Assembly: GCA_015486145.1 (NCBI GenBank)
Contig: WFSH01000276.1
Coordinates: 1-22,146, forward strand
DNA length: 22,146 bases
Direction of reading: 5' to 3'
Source of the DNA: Mesoaciditogaceae bacterium
Lineage (GTDB): Bacteria; Thermotogota; Thermotogae; Mesoaciditogales; Mesoaciditogaceae
In this document: one piece after another, positions 21,675-22,146 of the stretch
Layout: each line of letters begins with the position of its first letter
Position numbering within the stretch: position 1 is the stretch's first letter
Made by a program: the position numbers and the translations under genes
Notes under the pieces: model-generated
Told to the model about the DNA's origin: nothing
The model's input: only the letters and a program-made list of their open reading frames with translations
Databases searched by the model: none

Positions 21675-22146
21675 CTACAACAGCTTTTTCACTTCATCTA
21701 ATGTGATATCAAATATGTGATCCGCGATGTATTCAAGAGTTTCCATATCACCATTTCTGATTTTTTCTTTCAAGTCTTTTGTGTACTTTTCTTTGAATTT
21801 GCTGAGAAGCAATTTTGAAACCATTTCCCTTAATTTTTCGAGTTTGCCTTTCTGCAGTCCTTGTTCAATCGCTTCTTTCCTTTCTTTTTCAAAAATATCC
21901 ACATCAAACATTTTTCTCACCCTTTCTTTCATGAATTCAACTAACTTCTCATCGTAAACGGTTCTTGTCATTATAAGCGTAGCCGTTATTATGTCGTCTT
22001 TCAAATCCCTGCTGATTTTCATTTTTGCCTCTTCTTCTACCAATTCGACTATTTCTTTTTCGTTCGAGTTCTTCATTAAAGGCATTAACGCCATCTCTAT
22101 GTAATTGCCCTTGCCATTTTTTACCTTCTCAAGTACGCTTTTCGCA
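21675..22146 (-). CDS. Rpn/PD-(D/E)XK transposase-like nuclease family protein, C-terminal part only
   Basis: The frame stays open from the stop at 21675 to the window edge, so the ATG at 22094 is internal; 156 codons are visible. The text EMALMPLMKN, a helical EKEIVELVEEEAKM stretch, and a long charged helix with AIEQGLQKGKLEKLREMV are typical of the C-terminal half of the Rpn family (recombination-promoting nuclease, PDDEXK_2). The catalytic N-terminal domain would lie outside the window, so activity cannot be judged. The end of the chain is rich in Lys and Glu and helical. Such genes are often multicopy and mobile, which fits the repeat-rich flank. Confidence 0.75.
   Translation of the reverse strand, partial: AKSVLEKVKNGKGNYIEMALMPLMKNSNEKEIVELVEEEAKMKISRDLKDDIITATLIMTRTVYDEKLVEFMKERVRKMFDVDIFEKERKEAIEQGLQKGKLEKLREMVSKLLLSKFKEKYTKDLKEKIRNGDMETLEYIADHIFDITLDEVKKLL

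Overview
The window is a gene-dense, moderately AT-rich bacterial segment. Every recognisable gene lies on the minus strand, so transcription runs from high to low coordinates. The organism is probably a member of Thermotogota. The neighbouring DUF59 (MIP18-type) and PrmC genes match, as I recall, the Thermotoga maritima pair TM0487/TM0488, and the other families present (MazG, type III CoaX, DisA, PiT with DUF47) also occur in that group. This is an inference from gene content and order; no rRNA or other taxonomic marker is present. Overlapping ATGA or TTGA junctions and TTG/GTG starts are frequent.

Region 1 (21675-22146) is the 3' part of a gene resembling the C-terminus of the Rpn/PD-(D/E)XK 'transposase-like' nuclease family; it runs off the right edge. 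Region 2 (21086-21674) is the only long gene-free stretch. It holds a degenerate GTGAG-type repeat tract, two strong hairpins, a near-perfect palindrome touching the Rpn stop codon, and a likely extended -10 promoter for the next operon.

Region 3 (13931-21085) is a cofactor operon. In transcription order it has an uncharacterised 165-aa protein with an HExxN motif, nicotinamidase and nicotinate phosphoribosyltransferase (NAD salvage), PdxS and PdxT (pyridoxal phosphate synthesis, with a terminator-like hairpin between them), and CoaX (CoA synthesis). It ends with a B12-type radical SAM protein and an MFS transporter whose genes overlap.

Region 4 (419-13847) is a run of fourteen tightly packed genes: CPBP intramembrane protease, ClpC, RadA, DisA, a YacL-like PIN-TRAM protein, IspD, PiT phosphate transporter, DUF47 (PhoU-like) partner, MazG, an exported SurA/PrsA-like PPIase, DUF59, PrmC, and an OmpR-type response regulator with its histidine kinase. 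The clpC-radA-disA-yacL-ispD order is the one known from Bacillus. Here a CPBP protease stands in place of ctsR-mcsA-mcsB, and phosphate transport, nucleotide house-cleaning and envelope folding genes follow. A candidate promoter with a palindrome over its -10 region lies in front (13895-13934).

Region 5 (1-344) is the start of a Wza-type polysaccharide export protein, truncated by the left edge.

I saw no tRNA, rRNA, CRISPR array, intact insertion sequence or recognisable riboswitch.
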